Under the pieces are notes generated by a model. The model was not told the DNA's origin. It did not search any database and saw only the letters and a list, made by a program, of their open reading frames with translations. Positions 44,241 through 53,578 of a stretch of 64,000 bases of DNA are shown here, piece after piece. The stretch is from positions 3,323,001 through 3,387,000 of the forward strand of contig NZ_LT907975.1 of NCBI RefSeq assembly GCF_900217235.1, read 5' to 3'. Position 1 is the stretch's first letter. The number at the start of each line of letters is the position of its first letter. The DNA comes from Pseudodesulfovibrio profundus (GTDB lineage: Bacteria; Desulfobacterota; Desulfovibrionia; Desulfovibrionales; Desulfovibrionaceae). The position numbers and the translations under genes are program-made.

Positions 44241-45505
44241 CCGGAAACAATACAGTATATGATGTGATGGTCATCGGCAGCGGGTTTGCCGGAATGGCTG
44301 CCACGCTGTTCGCCGCTCGCAGAGGACTGTCCGTTGTCCAGACCGGTGCCACTGGTGGTATCGATTTTAGCACCGGCTTCCTCGATCTGATGGGAGTGCA
44401 TCCCATTTCAGAAGGTAAACGGTGGAGCGACCCGTGGCAGGCCATCGATGCGGCGATTACCGACTTCCCCAATCATCCCTATGCGTTGATGAGTCACGAT
44501 GAAATCGCCGAATCCATTAAGGAATTTACCGATTTTCTTGGTGAGTACGGGCTCAAATATGTCGGTAAGGAGCAACAGAACACCTGCATTATGACTCCTG
44601 TGGGGACGGTGAAACGGACGTATCGCATTCACAAAACCGCATGGAACGGTGCCGTGGCTCTGGAGAGCAAAGCACCGACATTGATTGTCGATTTTCAAGG
44701 CCTCAAGGGATTCAGTGCTCGTCAATTGGTGGAAAACCGCCAAAAAGACTGGCCCTTACTGCGATCTGTTCGCGTGTCTTTCCCCGGTTCTAGCGGTGAG
44801 TTGTTCCCGGAGCACATGGCGTGGACGCTTGCTGATCCGAAGCATCGCGTTCAGTTGGCGGAAACTGTTCGACCGCAACTGGAGCAGGTTGAATATGTCG
44901 GATTCCCAGCCGTTCTCGGGCTGACCAATCCCGCAGAAGTTGTCGCCCATCTGGAAGAACTGCTTGGGGTCAAGGTCTTTGAAGTGCCGACCATGCCGCC
45001 ATCCATTGCCGGGCCGCGTCTGCGATCCGTTTTTGATCGGGGACTGCCTAATCTCGGAGTCAAAACTCGCTCGCAAAAAATGGTGACCGCTGTCCGAATG
45101 AAGGACCACGGTGTCATGGAGTTTGATATCGGAAAAGGCGGCGGCATGAATACGGTTGCCGCCAAATCGGCGATTTTGGCCAGTGGCCGTTTCTTCGGTA
45201 AAGGCTTGAAGGCTGGACGGACCGGTGTGTTGGAGCCTGTCTTCAACATCCCCGTGCACCAGCCGGAAAGACGCGAAGACTGGCACCAAAAAGAGTTTTT
45301 TGATGCCAAAGGGCATCCGGTAAATATGGCAGGTATTGAGGTGGATGCTCGCCTTCGACCACTGGGCGAAGACGGGAAACCGGTCAATGAACGACTGCAT
45401 GCTGCCGGAGCAATACTGGCTCACCATGACTGGATGCGTATGAAATGCGGGGCCGGGCTGGCCATCGCTACGGCTTACAAGGCCGTTCGGGAGTTGACTG
45501 GATAA
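44237..45505 (+). CDS. glpB: Anaerobic glycerol-3-phosphate dehydrogenase subunit B
   Basis: The 422-residue subunit starts at an ATG that overlaps the glpA stop by four bases (ATGA). It shows an FAD motif (Gly-Ser-Gly-Phe-Ala-Gly), a Thr-Gly-Ala-Thr-Gly-Gly-Ile-Asp-Phe segment and the C-terminal Ala-Ile-Leu-Ala-His-His-Asp-Trp block of GlpB. It passes electrons from GlpA toward the Fe-S and membrane partners encoded next. Confidence 0.92.
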   Translation: MTGNNTVYDVMVIGSGFAGMAATLFAARRGLSVVQTGATGGIDFSTGFLDLMGVHPISEGKRWSDPWQAIDAAITDFPNHPYALMSHDEIAESIKEFTDFLGEYGLKYVGKEQQNTCIMTPVGTVKRTYRIHKTAWNGAVALESKAPTLIVDFQGLKGFSARQLVENRQKDWPLLRSVRVSFPGSSGELFPEHMAWTLADPKHRVQLAETVRPQLEQVEYVGFPAVLGLTNPAEVVAHLEELLGVKVFEVPTMPPSIAGPRLRSVFDRGLPNLGVKTRSQKMVTAVRMKDHGVMEFDIGKGGGMNTVAAKSAILASGRFFGKGLKAGRTGVLEPVFNIPVHQPERREDWHQKEFFDAKGHPVNMAGIEVDARLRPLGEDGKPVNERLHAAGAILAHHDWMRMKCGAGLAIATAYKAVRELTG

Positions 45506-45535
45506 GAGGTTGGCAACGACAGCAAGGACGGATTC

Positions 45536-47128
45536 ATGACATTCTTCGATATCGGTTTGATTCTCGCCTCAGTGATCTGTCTCGTCGGCATTGTTCGGCG
45601 TGTGGCCGTATGGAGCCGATCGCCGGGAGGAGCGAAGGTTGATCACCAATCCATGATCCGTCAATTGCTGTCTGCTGTCCGCTCCTTTTTCCTTGATGTC
45701 CTGCTCCTGTCGAGAACCGGCCGGACCGGTATGCTTCGTTGGGTCGCGCATTCTCTGGTTTTCTTCGGTTTCATAGGGCTGCTGCTCTTTCACGCCCTTG
45801 ATGATTATGTAACCGTATATTTCTTCCCGGCCTATGAATCGACCCTGGATCCATGGCAGTTCATAAGGAACCTGCTCGGATTGATGGTCCTTGTCGGAGT
45901 GTCGATCATGGTTGTTCGACGTCTTGTCGATAAGCGGCTGCGCAGCCTGACACGATTTCAGGACTGGGCAGCCATTCTCGTTGTCGGGATGATTATCCTG
46001 TCCGGCTTTTTCCTTGAATCATCCAAGATTGTTTCTCCTGCCGTTTTCGACCGAATGGTCCGTTACTATTACTTCCCGGAAAGTGCGCGGGACCTGACCG
46101 CACTCAAAGCATTTTGGGCCAGAGAATACGGTGTTGTTTTCAGTGCGCCGTTGCCCCTTGATGACGAGACCGTGGAGTTCGGGGCTTCGTTGAATGAGGA
46201 CAACTGTTCCGATTGTCACGCTGATACCGCATCGGCTTTTGTCTCAAAGACAATGGCCACCGTGGGCGCGCCCCTTGCTCCGGCATTAAATCGAAGTGGA
46301 GCGGACAGTGTCTTCTGGTATCTGCACATCATTTTTTGTTTCATTGGTCTTGCGGCGTTACCATTCGGGAAGTTCCTGCATCCTCTTTCTGCACCGGCCA
46401 ACATGCTGGTTCGAGGAGGGCGTCGTGACGGAGCACCGGTGGCGTCAGGCGCTGCCAAAGGGCTTGGTCTGGATGCCTGCACCCGCTGTGGCGAATGCAG
46501 TCTGCATTGCAGTGTCGCGCCGAGTTTTTCGGTGCTGGGCAATGACAACATACTGCCGTCAGAGAAACTTCGTTCTCTTCACGATTTCAGAACAGACTCC
46601 CTTACGGAAGAAGGGGTGAGCCGGTTTGCCGAGGGAAGCAGAATCTGTACGGAGTGTTTGCGCTGTACGGATATTTGTTCGGCCGGGATCAACCTGCAGG
46701 ATTTGTGGATCGAGTCGAAGAAGGAGGCCGCCGCGCTTTCGCCGGATTCCAACGGGGCTGTGCGCGCACTGCCTTCCGAGTTCAGAATTGCCGCCTTTGA
46801 AGGGAGTACCGCTGTGCCGCCCCTGTTCGGGTTGGCAGACAACGCCGAATCCTACTGGGCCTGTGTTCAGTGTACTACCTGCACCAGTGTTTGCCCTGTG
46901 GTGGCGGTGAGCGAGGACCCGACCCGTGACCTCGACATGACACCGCAGCAGATCATGAATCTTCTGCGTATGGGCCTCAAGGATCAGGCGATGGGTGTCC
47001 GGATGGTTTGGAGTTGCACCACTTGCTACAAGTGCCAGGAGCATTGCCCGCAGAATATTCGCGTGGCAGACGTTCTGTATGAACAGCGAAACACCGCTGC
47101 CGCTCGCTTGCGGGAAGATGAGGAATAG
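45536..47128 (+). CDS. Membrane haem/Fe-S electron carrier (HdrE/D-like) in the GlpC position
   Basis: The 530-residue protein has an N-terminal NarI/HdrE-like part with several membrane helices, a single Cys-x2-Cys-His c-type haem motif near residue 222, one further helix, and a cytoplasmic C-terminal part with four cysteine groups of the Cys-x2-Cys-x2-Cys-x3-Cys kind. It could carry electrons from GlpAB to menaquinone or to thiol partners. Standard GlpC is shorter and has no membrane or haem part. It starts 31 bases after glpB and ends two bases before the HdrB-like gene. Confidence 0.8.
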   Translation: MTFFDIGLILASVICLVGIVRRVAVWSRSPGGAKVDHQSMIRQLLSAVRSFFLDVLLLSRTGRTGMLRWVAHSLVFFGFIGLLLFHALDDYVTVYFFPAYESTLDPWQFIRNLLGLMVLVGVSIMVVRRLVDKRLRSLTRFQDWAAILVVGMIILSGFFLESSKIVSPAVFDRMVRYYYFPESARDLTALKAFWAREYGVVFSAPLPLDDETVEFGASLNEDNCSDCHADTASAFVSKTMATVGAPLAPALNRSGADSVFWYLHIIFCFIGLAALPFGKFLHPLSAPANMLVRGGRRDGAPVASGAAKGLGLDACTRCGECSLHCSVAPSFSVLGNDNILPSEKLRSLHDFRTDSLTEEGVSRFAEGSRICTECLRCTDICSAGINLQDLWIESKKEAAALSPDSNGAVRALPSEFRIAAFEGSTAVPPLFGLADNAESYWACVQCTTCTSVCPVVAVSEDPTRDLDMTPQQIMNLLRMGLKDQAMGVRMVWSCTTCYKCQEHCPQNIRVADVLYEQRNTAAARLREDEE

Positions 47129-47130
47129 CC

Positions 47131-48003
47131 ATGAGATACGCATATTTCCCCGGTTGCAAGATTGCGCATCACCTCCCGCAGTACGGAACTGCTGTGGAGG
47201 CCGTCTGTGATGCGCTTGATATCGGCCTGGAGAAGGTGGAGTTCAACTGTTGCGGTTGGCCGGTTCGTCATGAAAACGAGTTGGCGTCTATTTTTTCCGC
47301 CATCCGCAATTTTGCTCTGGCAGAAGCTGCCGGTCTTCCGATCATGTCTCCGTGCAAGTGTTGCTTCGGCAATTTGAAGTATGCTGTTTCGCGAGTGCAG
47401 GAAGACAAGGAGTTGGCAGGCCGGGTAGAGGAATTATTGATTGATGACGGTTTGTCCATGCCCACGCGGATGGAAGCATTACATTTTCTGACTGTTTTGG
47501 ATGAAAAGGTCGGGGCCGACCTCCTCGCGCAACGGACCGCAACACCGCTCGCCGGAGTGAAGGTGGCCTGTCACTATGGGTGCCATGCACTTCGACCGGG
47601 AAACGTCACCGAGTTTGACGATCCTCTGGCCCCGACCGTTTTCGAGCGACTGATGCGCGCCATTGGTGCCGAGCCTGTGGAGTGGGACTTGCGCCTTGAG
47701 TGCTGCGGCCATCCACTGCGTGGAAGGGACAATGTCATTTCCGATGCACTGATGAGGAAAAAACTGGAGAATGCCCAGGGTGCTGGTGCCGATATTGTCG
47801 TGACCGGCTGCACGTATTGTCAGTTGCAATTTGATGTGGAGCGTGATGCCAAGCCGCTGGGATCATCCATGCGCAAGGCACCACCTGCTGTTCTGGCGGC
47901 TCAGCTCATCGGGATGGCGCTTGGGCTGAAAGAGGATGCCGTAGGGTTGGCTGAAAACAGAATCCCATGGCAATCAACTGTTTTGGAAGGGTACTTTTTT
48001 TGA
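47131..48003 (+). CDS. HdrB-like CCG-domain protein
   Basis: The 290-residue protein has two CCG domains: Cys...Cys-Cys-Gly-Trp-Pro...Cys-x-Cys-Cys, then Cys...Cys-Cys-Gly-His-Pro...Cys-x2-Cys. In HdrB these bind the noncubane clusters that reduce disulfides. With the membrane subunit before it, it makes a split GlpC/Hdr-like module for glycerol-3-phosphate oxidation. Redox partner unknown. Confidence 0.85.
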   Translation: MRYAYFPGCKIAHHLPQYGTAVEAVCDALDIGLEKVEFNCCGWPVRHENELASIFSAIRNFALAEAAGLPIMSPCKCCFGNLKYAVSRVQEDKELAGRVEELLIDDGLSMPTRMEALHFLTVLDEKVGADLLAQRTATPLAGVKVACHYGCHALRPGNVTEFDDPLAPTVFERLMRAIGAEPVEWDLRLECCGHPLRGRDNVISDALMRKKLENAQGAGADIVVTGCTYCQLQFDVERDAKPLGSSMRKAPPAVLAAQLIGMALGLKEDAVGLAENRIPWQSTVLEGYFF

Positions 48004-48055
48004 TAAGGCTCCGAAAAGGGATGGTAATTCCAATCGGATAATCAAGGAGATGACG

Positions 48056-49567
48056 ATGGCTAAATATGTCGGGGCAGTAGATTCGGGAACCACCAGCAGT
48101 CGCTTCATAATTTTTGATGAGAAAGGGCGCATCGTCGGCCAGGATCAGAAAGAGCACGAGCAGATATATCCCAGGCCCGGGTGGGTCGAGCATGACCCCA
48201 TGGAGATATGGAACAACACGTGTGAGGTTATCAAGGGCGCGTTGACCAAGTCTGGAATCAAGGGTTCCGAGCTGGCGGCCATCGGTATAACCAACCAGCG
48301 TGAAACCACTGTGGTGTGGGATCGAAATACCGGCAAACCGTTTTACAACGCTATTGTCTGGCAGTGCACCCGTACCCATGAAATCTGCAAGGACCTCATG
48401 CAGGACGGTGGACAGGATCGTTTCCGCTCCAAGACCGGATTGCCCATTGCCACCTATTTTTCCGGCCCCAAGATCAAATGGATTCTGAACAATGTGCCGG
48501 AAGCCAAGGCTGCTTCCGAGCGAGGCGATGCCATGTTCGGTACCATTGAAACATGGATCATCTGGTGGCTGACAGGCGGCCCCAAGGGCGGCGCACACGT
48601 CACCGATGTTACCAATGCCAGCCGGACCATGCTCATGGATTTGGAGTCTTTGGAATGGGATGAAGATATTCTTGATGTGATGGGAATCCCGCGCAGCGGA
48701 CTTGCCCGTATTGTCCCGTCCTCGGACTCGGGAACATGGGGGCCGACATCCGAAAGCGGTCCTTTGGGGGCCCGTGTGCCGGTCTGTGGCGCGGTGGGGG
48801 ATCAGCAGGCAGCCCTTGTCGGGCAGACGTGCTTTGCTCCGGGACAGGCCAAGAATACCTACGGAACCGGTTGTTTTCTCCTTATGCACACCGGCCACGA
48901 GCCGATCCAGTCCAAGCATGGCCTGATCACCACATTGGCCTACCAGTTCAGCGGACGTAAACCCTCCTATTGTCTCGAAGGCTCTATCGCCATTGCCGGT
49001 GCGTTGGTCCAGTGGCTCAGAGACAATCTCCAGATGTTCGAGTCGGCTCCCGAAATTGAGGCCATGGCCAGCAAGGTGGAAGATACGGGCGGCATGTATA
49101 TCGTCCCGGCTTTTTCCGGATTGTATGCCCCGTACTGGCGCCCGGATGCTCGCGGCGTTATGGTGGGATTGACCCGCTACATCAACCGCAACCACATTGC
49201 GCGTGCTGTTCTTGAAGCTACCGCGTATCAGACCAAAGACATTGTCGAGGCCATGAACAAGGATTCGGGCGTCGAACTGAAAAGTCTCAAGGCGGACGGT
49301 GGCATGGTCTACAACGAGCTATTGATGCAGTTCCAGTCGGATATCCTTGATGTTCCGGTTGTCCGCCCCAAGGTTGCGGAAACAACCTGTCTGGGCGCCG
49401 CCTATGCAGCGGGAATCGCTGTCGGATTCTGGTCCGGTCGGGAGGAGTTGTACAACAACTGGGAAGAGGACAAGACGTGGCACCCCGATATGAGCGACAA
49501 GGATCGCCAGAAAGGGTACAGCGGTTGGAAAAAGGCCATTGAGCGAACGTATGACTGGGTAGAATAA
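48056..49567 (+). CDS. glpK: Glycerol kinase
   Basis: The 503-residue kinase has the FGGY signatures: an N-terminal Asp-Ser-Gly-Thr-Thr-Ser-Ser-Arg, Thr-Asn-Gln-Arg-Glu-Thr-Thr, Gly-Asp-Gln-Gln-Ala-Ala-Leu, and Lys-Ala-Asp-Gly-Gly-Met. The second ATG (48056) has AAGGAG at seven bases; the first (48050) is too close to it. It phosphorylates imported glycerol to trap it for GlpAB. It ends the operon. Confidence 0.96.
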   Translation: MAKYVGAVDSGTTSSRFIIFDEKGRIVGQDQKEHEQIYPRPGWVEHDPMEIWNNTCEVIKGALTKSGIKGSELAAIGITNQRETTVVWDRNTGKPFYNAIVWQCTRTHEICKDLMQDGGQDRFRSKTGLPIATYFSGPKIKWILNNVPEAKAASERGDAMFGTIETWIIWWLTGGPKGGAHVTDVTNASRTMLMDLESLEWDEDILDVMGIPRSGLARIVPSSDSGTWGPTSESGPLGARVPVCGAVGDQQAALVGQTCFAPGQAKNTYGTGCFLLMHTGHEPIQSKHGLITTLAYQFSGRKPSYCLEGSIAIAGALVQWLRDNLQMFESAPEIEAMASKVEDTGGMYIVPAFSGLYAPYWRPDARGVMVGLTRYINRNHIARAVLEATAYQTKDIVEAMNKDSGVELKSLKADGGMVYNELLMQFQSDILDVPVVRPKVAETTCLGAAYAAGIAVGFWSGREELYNNWEEDKTWHPDMSDKDRQKGYSGWKKAIERTYDWVE

Positions 49568-49578
49568 TTCCAGAAAAC

Positions 49579-49607
49579 AGGGCGGCCTCAGGGGCGCCCT
49601 TTTTTTA
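49579..49607 (+). terminator. glpK terminator interrupted by an ISL3 element
   Basis: An AGGGCG / CGCCCT stem is followed by TTTTTTTA, which is the 8-bp target duplication of the adjacent insertion sequence. The element sits directly after the T-tract, and the second TTTTTTTA copy begins at 50919. Confidence 0.75.
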
Positions 49608-50918
49608 GGTTCATCCGGCTAAAGCGTACTTTTGACAAAATGAAAGGACATGGCGTCCAACCGTTGGAAGCATCACCAACCAGCGGGAGGAGTAATCACC
49701 ATGTCCACGAGTTTCATCTACCACGCGTTCGGCCTGCGAGGCTACGACTACGTTCGGCAGGATTTCATCGCAGGCAACATCATCCTGAAAGTGCAGCCCA
49801 AGGATGACTTGATTCGTTGTCCTTGCTGCCATTCCAGAAACATCATTCGCCACGGCTTTGCCGAAAGATGGGTTCAGACTGTGCCCATCGGTTTCAAGCC
49901 CGTCTGGCTGGTCATTCCCGTCCAACGGGTAGGATGTCGCAATTGCGGCGTCATTCGTTTGATCGACATTCAGATCGCCGAGTCCAGGCGCTGGTATACG
50001 AAAGCCTTTGAGCGATATGCTCTCGCCTTGGCAAAAAAGATGACGATTCAGGATGTTGCCGATCTGCTGGGCGTCGGTTGGGACACCATCAAATCAATCT
50101 TCAAGCGCTATCTGTTTCGCCGTTTCTCAAGTCCCAGCCTGGGAAAGATCAAGTATATCGCCATCGACGAAATCAGCGTCCGTAAAGGGCAAAAGTACCT
50201 CACGCTGGTCATGGACCTCGAAAGTGGCGCAGTCGTCTTTGTTGGTGAAGGACGAAGTCGAGAAACGCTTACCCCGTTTTGGGAACGTCTCAAGAAGACA
50301 AAAGCCAAGATTGCGGCTGTGGCGACGGACATGAACGCAGGCTACATCAGCGCTGTCATGGAGAACTTGCCGAATGCGGCTATCGTGTTTGACCGGTTTC
50401 ATGTGGTCAAGCTGATGAACGAGAAAATCACGCAGATCCGCCGCCAGCTCTTTCGGGAACTCACCTCGCCACTTGAAAGGAAAGCGGTCAAAGGAACTCG
50501 ATGGATTCTTCTGAAAAACCCCGAAAATCTGGATGAAAGCCGTGATGAAAAGGAGCGCTTGGATGAAGCGTTGCGGCTGAACAAACCTCTGGCGACAGCC
50601 TACTATCTGAAAGAGGATTTGCGGCAACTCTGGTCCCAGCCGAACAAGGCGACGGCAGAGAAAGTCATCAACGACTGGATCGCCAGAGCCGAAGCCTCGG
50701 AGATACGCCCTTTGCAGATCATGGCGAGGACGCTTGCCTCGTATCGTTTCGGCATTCTTGCCTATTACGACCATCCCATCTCATCAGGCCCAATCGAGGG
50801 AACCAACAACAAGATCAAGACGCTGAAACGACAAGCCTACGGATATCGGGATACCGAGTTCTTCAAGCTCAGGATCATGGGAATTCACGAAGCGAAGTAC
50901 GCTTTAGCCGGATGAACC
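49608..50918 (+). mobile_element. ISL3-family insertion sequence
   Basis: The 1311-bp element is bounded by perfect inverted repeats beginning GGTTCATCCGGCTAAAGC and flanked by the 8-bp duplication TTTTTTTA (49600-49607 and 50919-50926). Intact ends, duplication and transposase suggest recent insertion. Confidence 0.95.
49701..50915 (+). CDS. ISL3-family transposase
   Basis: About 404 residues are read from an ATG with GGGAGGAG upstream. It has an N-terminal zinc finger (Cys-Pro-Cys-Cys...Cys-Arg-Asn-Cys), a helix-turn-helix, and ISL3 DDE segments: Ile-Ala-Ile-Asp-Glu-Ile, Val-Ala-Thr-Asp-Met-Asn, and Pro-Ile-Glu-Gly-Thr-Asn-Asn. The stop codon lies inside the right inverted repeat. Confidence 0.94.
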   Translation: MSTSFIYHAFGLRGYDYVRQDFIAGNIILKVQPKDDLIRCPCCHSRNIIRHGFAERWVQTVPIGFKPVWLVIPVQRVGCRNCGVIRLIDIQIAESRRWYTKAFERYALALAKKMTIQDVADLLGVGWDTIKSIFKRYLFRRFSSPSLGKIKYIAIDEISVRKGQKYLTLVMDLESGAVVFVGEGRSRETLTPFWERLKKTKAKIAAVATDMNAGYISAVMENLPNAAIVFDRFHVVKLMNEKITQIRRQLFRELTSPLERKAVKGTRWILLKNPENLDESRDEKERLDEALRLNKPLATAYYLKEDLRQLWSQPNKATAEKVINDWIARAEASEIRPLQIMARTLASYRFGILAYYDHPISSGPIEGTNNKIKTLKRQAYGYRDTEFFKLRIMGIHEAKYALAG

Positions 50919-51106
50919 TTTTTTTATGCAAGTGCGGCCTGTGGCGTGGTTGTAAGCAGGAGTGTCGGAAGGCAAAGAGCGTCAAGTCGCGCTGTTTGTG
51001 GCAGGTCTTTCACGACAATGTATATTTATATTGCTGAAACTGCTGACATCTTTTACTGCTCAAAGGAATACTGACGTTATTAATCCGATGTAATCTGGAG
51101 TTTCTA

Positions 51107-52195
51107 ATGTATACTGCAATGTCATTGTCCAAAAGAATCCCCATGCTCGACGTAGCCCGTTTTTTCGGGATGTTCCTCGTCTACTACGGCCACATCATCG
51201 AGCGAATAATGTATCTGGAAAATCCTGTTGCAACGGCGCACTATAAGTTTATCTACTCGTTTCACATGCCGTTTTTCTTTCTGCTCGCCGGAATGACCAT
51301 TGACCCTGGTAAGTTGTATCTTCCGGCAAGACAGTTTTTCAAGAAACTGGCCCTGTCTCGATTGGTGCCGTATTTCTTTTTCACCGCAGCTTTGGCTGTG
51401 GCAAGCCTTGTTTTTGCAGGGCACTTTGTTGTCGTCGATCTGTCAACAGCCAAGGGGTATCTGGAAGGGGTCATCGCCACGCTGACCGGATTTCCCGTAT
51501 TCAACATTCCGCTGTGGTTCATGGCCTGCCTTGTTTCGGTTGAGGTCATCCATTACGTAGTTGGGCGCTATCTGAATTCGACGTTGAAGATCATTGTTGC
51601 GGCGATACTGTTTTATGTCGGCGGCTATTATCTCACCGCCAATGTGCAATTCATCCCCGGACCCAATTTCTGGATTTTCCATGAAGCCATAGTGGTTTAC
51701 GGATTTTATCTGGTGGGTGTGCTCATGCGCAGGGAATCAATTCTGATCGCTGCCCAACCTCGCTGGCGACTGGTGGTGGCGAGTGTCGTTTGCCTGGGCG
51801 CTGTTGTGGCAACCTGGGACCTCAATCAGGGACCGTTCAGGTTGTTCGATGCCGTGGTGGTTGTTCTCTCCGGTCATGGCAACGTCTTCTTGTTTCCGTT
51901 CACGGCACTGGCCGGAAGCATCCTGATTTTGACCCTGGCTCGATTGTGTGGCGAGAGCCGCTTCCTGATGTTCATGGGTGAAAACGTTCTGATCCTCTTT
52001 TGTCTTAATGGCGTTTTCTACCACTTCTTTAATGGACCGTTTGCGGCTTGGTTCGTCGATAAATTCCCCGGGAACTGGATGGCAGTCACCGGGGCCGGAA
52101 TCGCTTTTACCATTGTCAGCATGGCCGCATGCATTCCGGTAATACTATTCTTCAACAGACGGCTGCCGATACTTGTGGGCAAGCGTTCACGCTAA
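51107..52195 (+). CDS. Acyltransferase-3 family membrane protein
   Basis: The 362-residue protein has about ten hydrophobic helices and the acyltransferase-3 N-terminal motif (Arg-Ile-Pro-Met-Leu-Asp-Val-Ala-Arg, then Tyr-Gly-His-Ile with the conserved His, and Phe-His-Met-Pro-Phe-Phe-Phe). Such enzymes O-acylate surface polysaccharides or other envelope sugars; the target is not shown here. It is a single-gene unit. Confidence 0.85.
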   Translation: MYTAMSLSKRIPMLDVARFFGMFLVYYGHIIERIMYLENPVATAHYKFIYSFHMPFFFLLAGMTIDPGKLYLPARQFFKKLALSRLVPYFFFTAALAVASLVFAGHFVVVDLSTAKGYLEGVIATLTGFPVFNIPLWFMACLVSVEVIHYVVGRYLNSTLKIIVAAILFYVGGYYLTANVQFIPGPNFWIFHEAIVVYGFYLVGVLMRRESILIAAQPRWRLVVASVVCLGAVVATWDLNQGPFRLFDAVVVVLSGHGNVFLFPFTALAGSILILTLARLCGESRFLMFMGENVLILFCLNGVFYHFFNGPFAAWFVDKFPGNWMAVTGAGIAFTIVSMAACIPVILFFNRRLPILVGKRSR

Positions 52196-52200
52196 AAGAA

Positions 52201-52232
52201 AAAGGCTTCATGTGATCATGAAGCCTTTTTTA
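52201..52232. terminator. Bidirectional terminator between convergent genes
   Basis: The stem AAAGGCTTCATG / CATGAAGCCTTT has A- and T-runs on either side. It serves the acyltransferase (plus) and alcohol dehydrogenase (minus) genes. Confidence 0.88.
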
Positions 52233-52243
52233 TTCGGTTGATT

Positions 52244-53395
52244 TTACAGTGCGTTTTTTAGAATTTGAATAAGTTCCGCTTGAGTCAATTCGATGGGATT
52301 CCCCTTCATGCTGCTGGCTTGAGCGGCTTTTTCCGCCATGGCTTCAAAGTCCTGCTCCACTATCCCGATTTTGGACAGGCCTGCGATAGACAATTCTTCG
52401 CAGAGCGACTCAACCCAGTCGCAGCCATCTTCAGGTGTGGCGCTGACATCTCCGGTCAGCATGACGGCTATCTCATTGTAGCGGAAAAGTGCCATTGATT
52501 CGGGGTCACGTTTCCGCAGGGCCTGAATATTTGCGCGCATGACATGGGGAAGCAGGGCGGCACAGATTTCTCCGTGGGGCGCTTTGAACTCGCCGCCGAG
52601 CGGGGCAGCGAATCCATGCACTGCGCCCAGCTTGGCATTGGCCAGCGCAATGCCTGAGAACAGGGAAGCAAGGGCCATGTCTTCGCGGGCAACGATCTCG
52701 TCGCCTTCCTCGCAGGCCACGGGGAGGGAGGTCGCAGCACGCATCATCCCTTCGCGGCAGAGACCATCTGTCATGGGATTCGCCTTATTGGAAACGTAGG
52801 CTTCCATGAGCTGGGTGAGCGCATCCATTCCGGTTCCGGCGGTGACATGGGCAGGCATGGAGAGAGTGAGTTCAGGATCAACAACCGCGACATCGGCAAT
52901 CATGTCAGTTGAGCGCAGGCTGACCTTTACCCCGTAGGGTTTAGCCAGAATCACGGCGTTTGCCGTAACTTCCGAACCGGTACCTGAAGTTGTGGGGACA
53001 GTGATCAGCGGGAGCGGCTTTGCGGCCAGCGGTTCACCTTTACCAACCACTTCGAGGTAGTCGAACAGGTCTTTTCTGTTGGTTGCCATTGCCGCAAGAA
53101 TCTTTCCGGCATCCATTACGCTTCCGCCGCCTATAGCAATCACAACATCGCAGTCCTCATCGCGAATCGATTGGATATGTGCGGCGATGGTGTCCGTATC
53201 CGGCTCGCCAGAAATACGAATGACGTGCGGGGTGCCGGTCTCGCTCATGGCATCGATAAGCCACTGGGTACGCTCCGGGGAAGAACCGGTAACGATACAG
53301 GGGCGTTCGCCAAGTCCGGCTGCTATCTCTGGAATGGATGCTGCCGCACCGGATTGAAATATGATTTTGTTGGCCGTGGCAAATTGGAATTGCAT
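52244..53395 (-). CDS. Iron-containing alcohol dehydrogenase
   Basis: The 383-residue protein has the Fe-ADH fold: Gly-Gly-Gly-Ser-Val-Met-Asp, Pro-Thr-Thr-Ser-Gly-Thr-Gly-Ser-Glu, and a metal site with a Gly-Ala-Val-His-Gly-Phe-Ala and a later Pro-His-Gly-Glu-Ile. The ATG at 53395 has ACGAGG upstream. Near genes for an HdrD-like Fe-S protein suggest alcohol or aldehyde oxidation linked to respiration. Exact substrate unknown. Confidence 0.88.
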   Translation of the reverse strand: MQFQFATANKIIFQSGAAASIPEIAAGLGERPCIVTGSSPERTQWLIDAMSETGTPHVIRISGEPDTDTIAAHIQSIRDEDCDVVIAIGGGSVMDAGKILAAMATNRKDLFDYLEVVGKGEPLAAKPLPLITVPTTSGTGSEVTANAVILAKPYGVKVSLRSTDMIADVAVVDPELTLSMPAHVTAGTGMDALTQLMEAYVSNKANPMTDGLCREGMMRAATSLPVACEEGDEIVAREDMALASLFSGIALANAKLGAVHGFAAPLGGEFKAPHGEICAALLPHVMRANIQALRKRDPESMALFRYNEIAVMLTGDVSATPEDGCDWVESLCEELSIAGLSKIGIVEQDFEAMAEKAAQASSMKGNPIELTQAELIQILKNAL

Positions 53396-53550
53396 ATGAA
53401 ACCTCGTCTGATTGGTATTAAGCGGCAAAAAAATATCACTACCGGCAGATGACAGCAATGAAAAGGAATGCGCTTTGAATAGTGAGTACGTGCAGAGTTG
53501 GAGCTATGTGTTTTGTCTGCATGAAACGATTCTTGGCAAGCCAAGCAAAA

Positions 53551-53575
53551 AGGCCCGGCGAACCGGGCCTTCAAT
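53551..53575 (-). terminator. Terminator after the HdrD-like gene
   Basis: A perfect 8-bp GC stem (AGGCCCGG / CCGGGCCT) with a four-base loop; on the minus strand it is followed by TTTTT. It lies just past the stop at 53579. Confidence 0.85.
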
Positions 53576-53578
53576 CTG

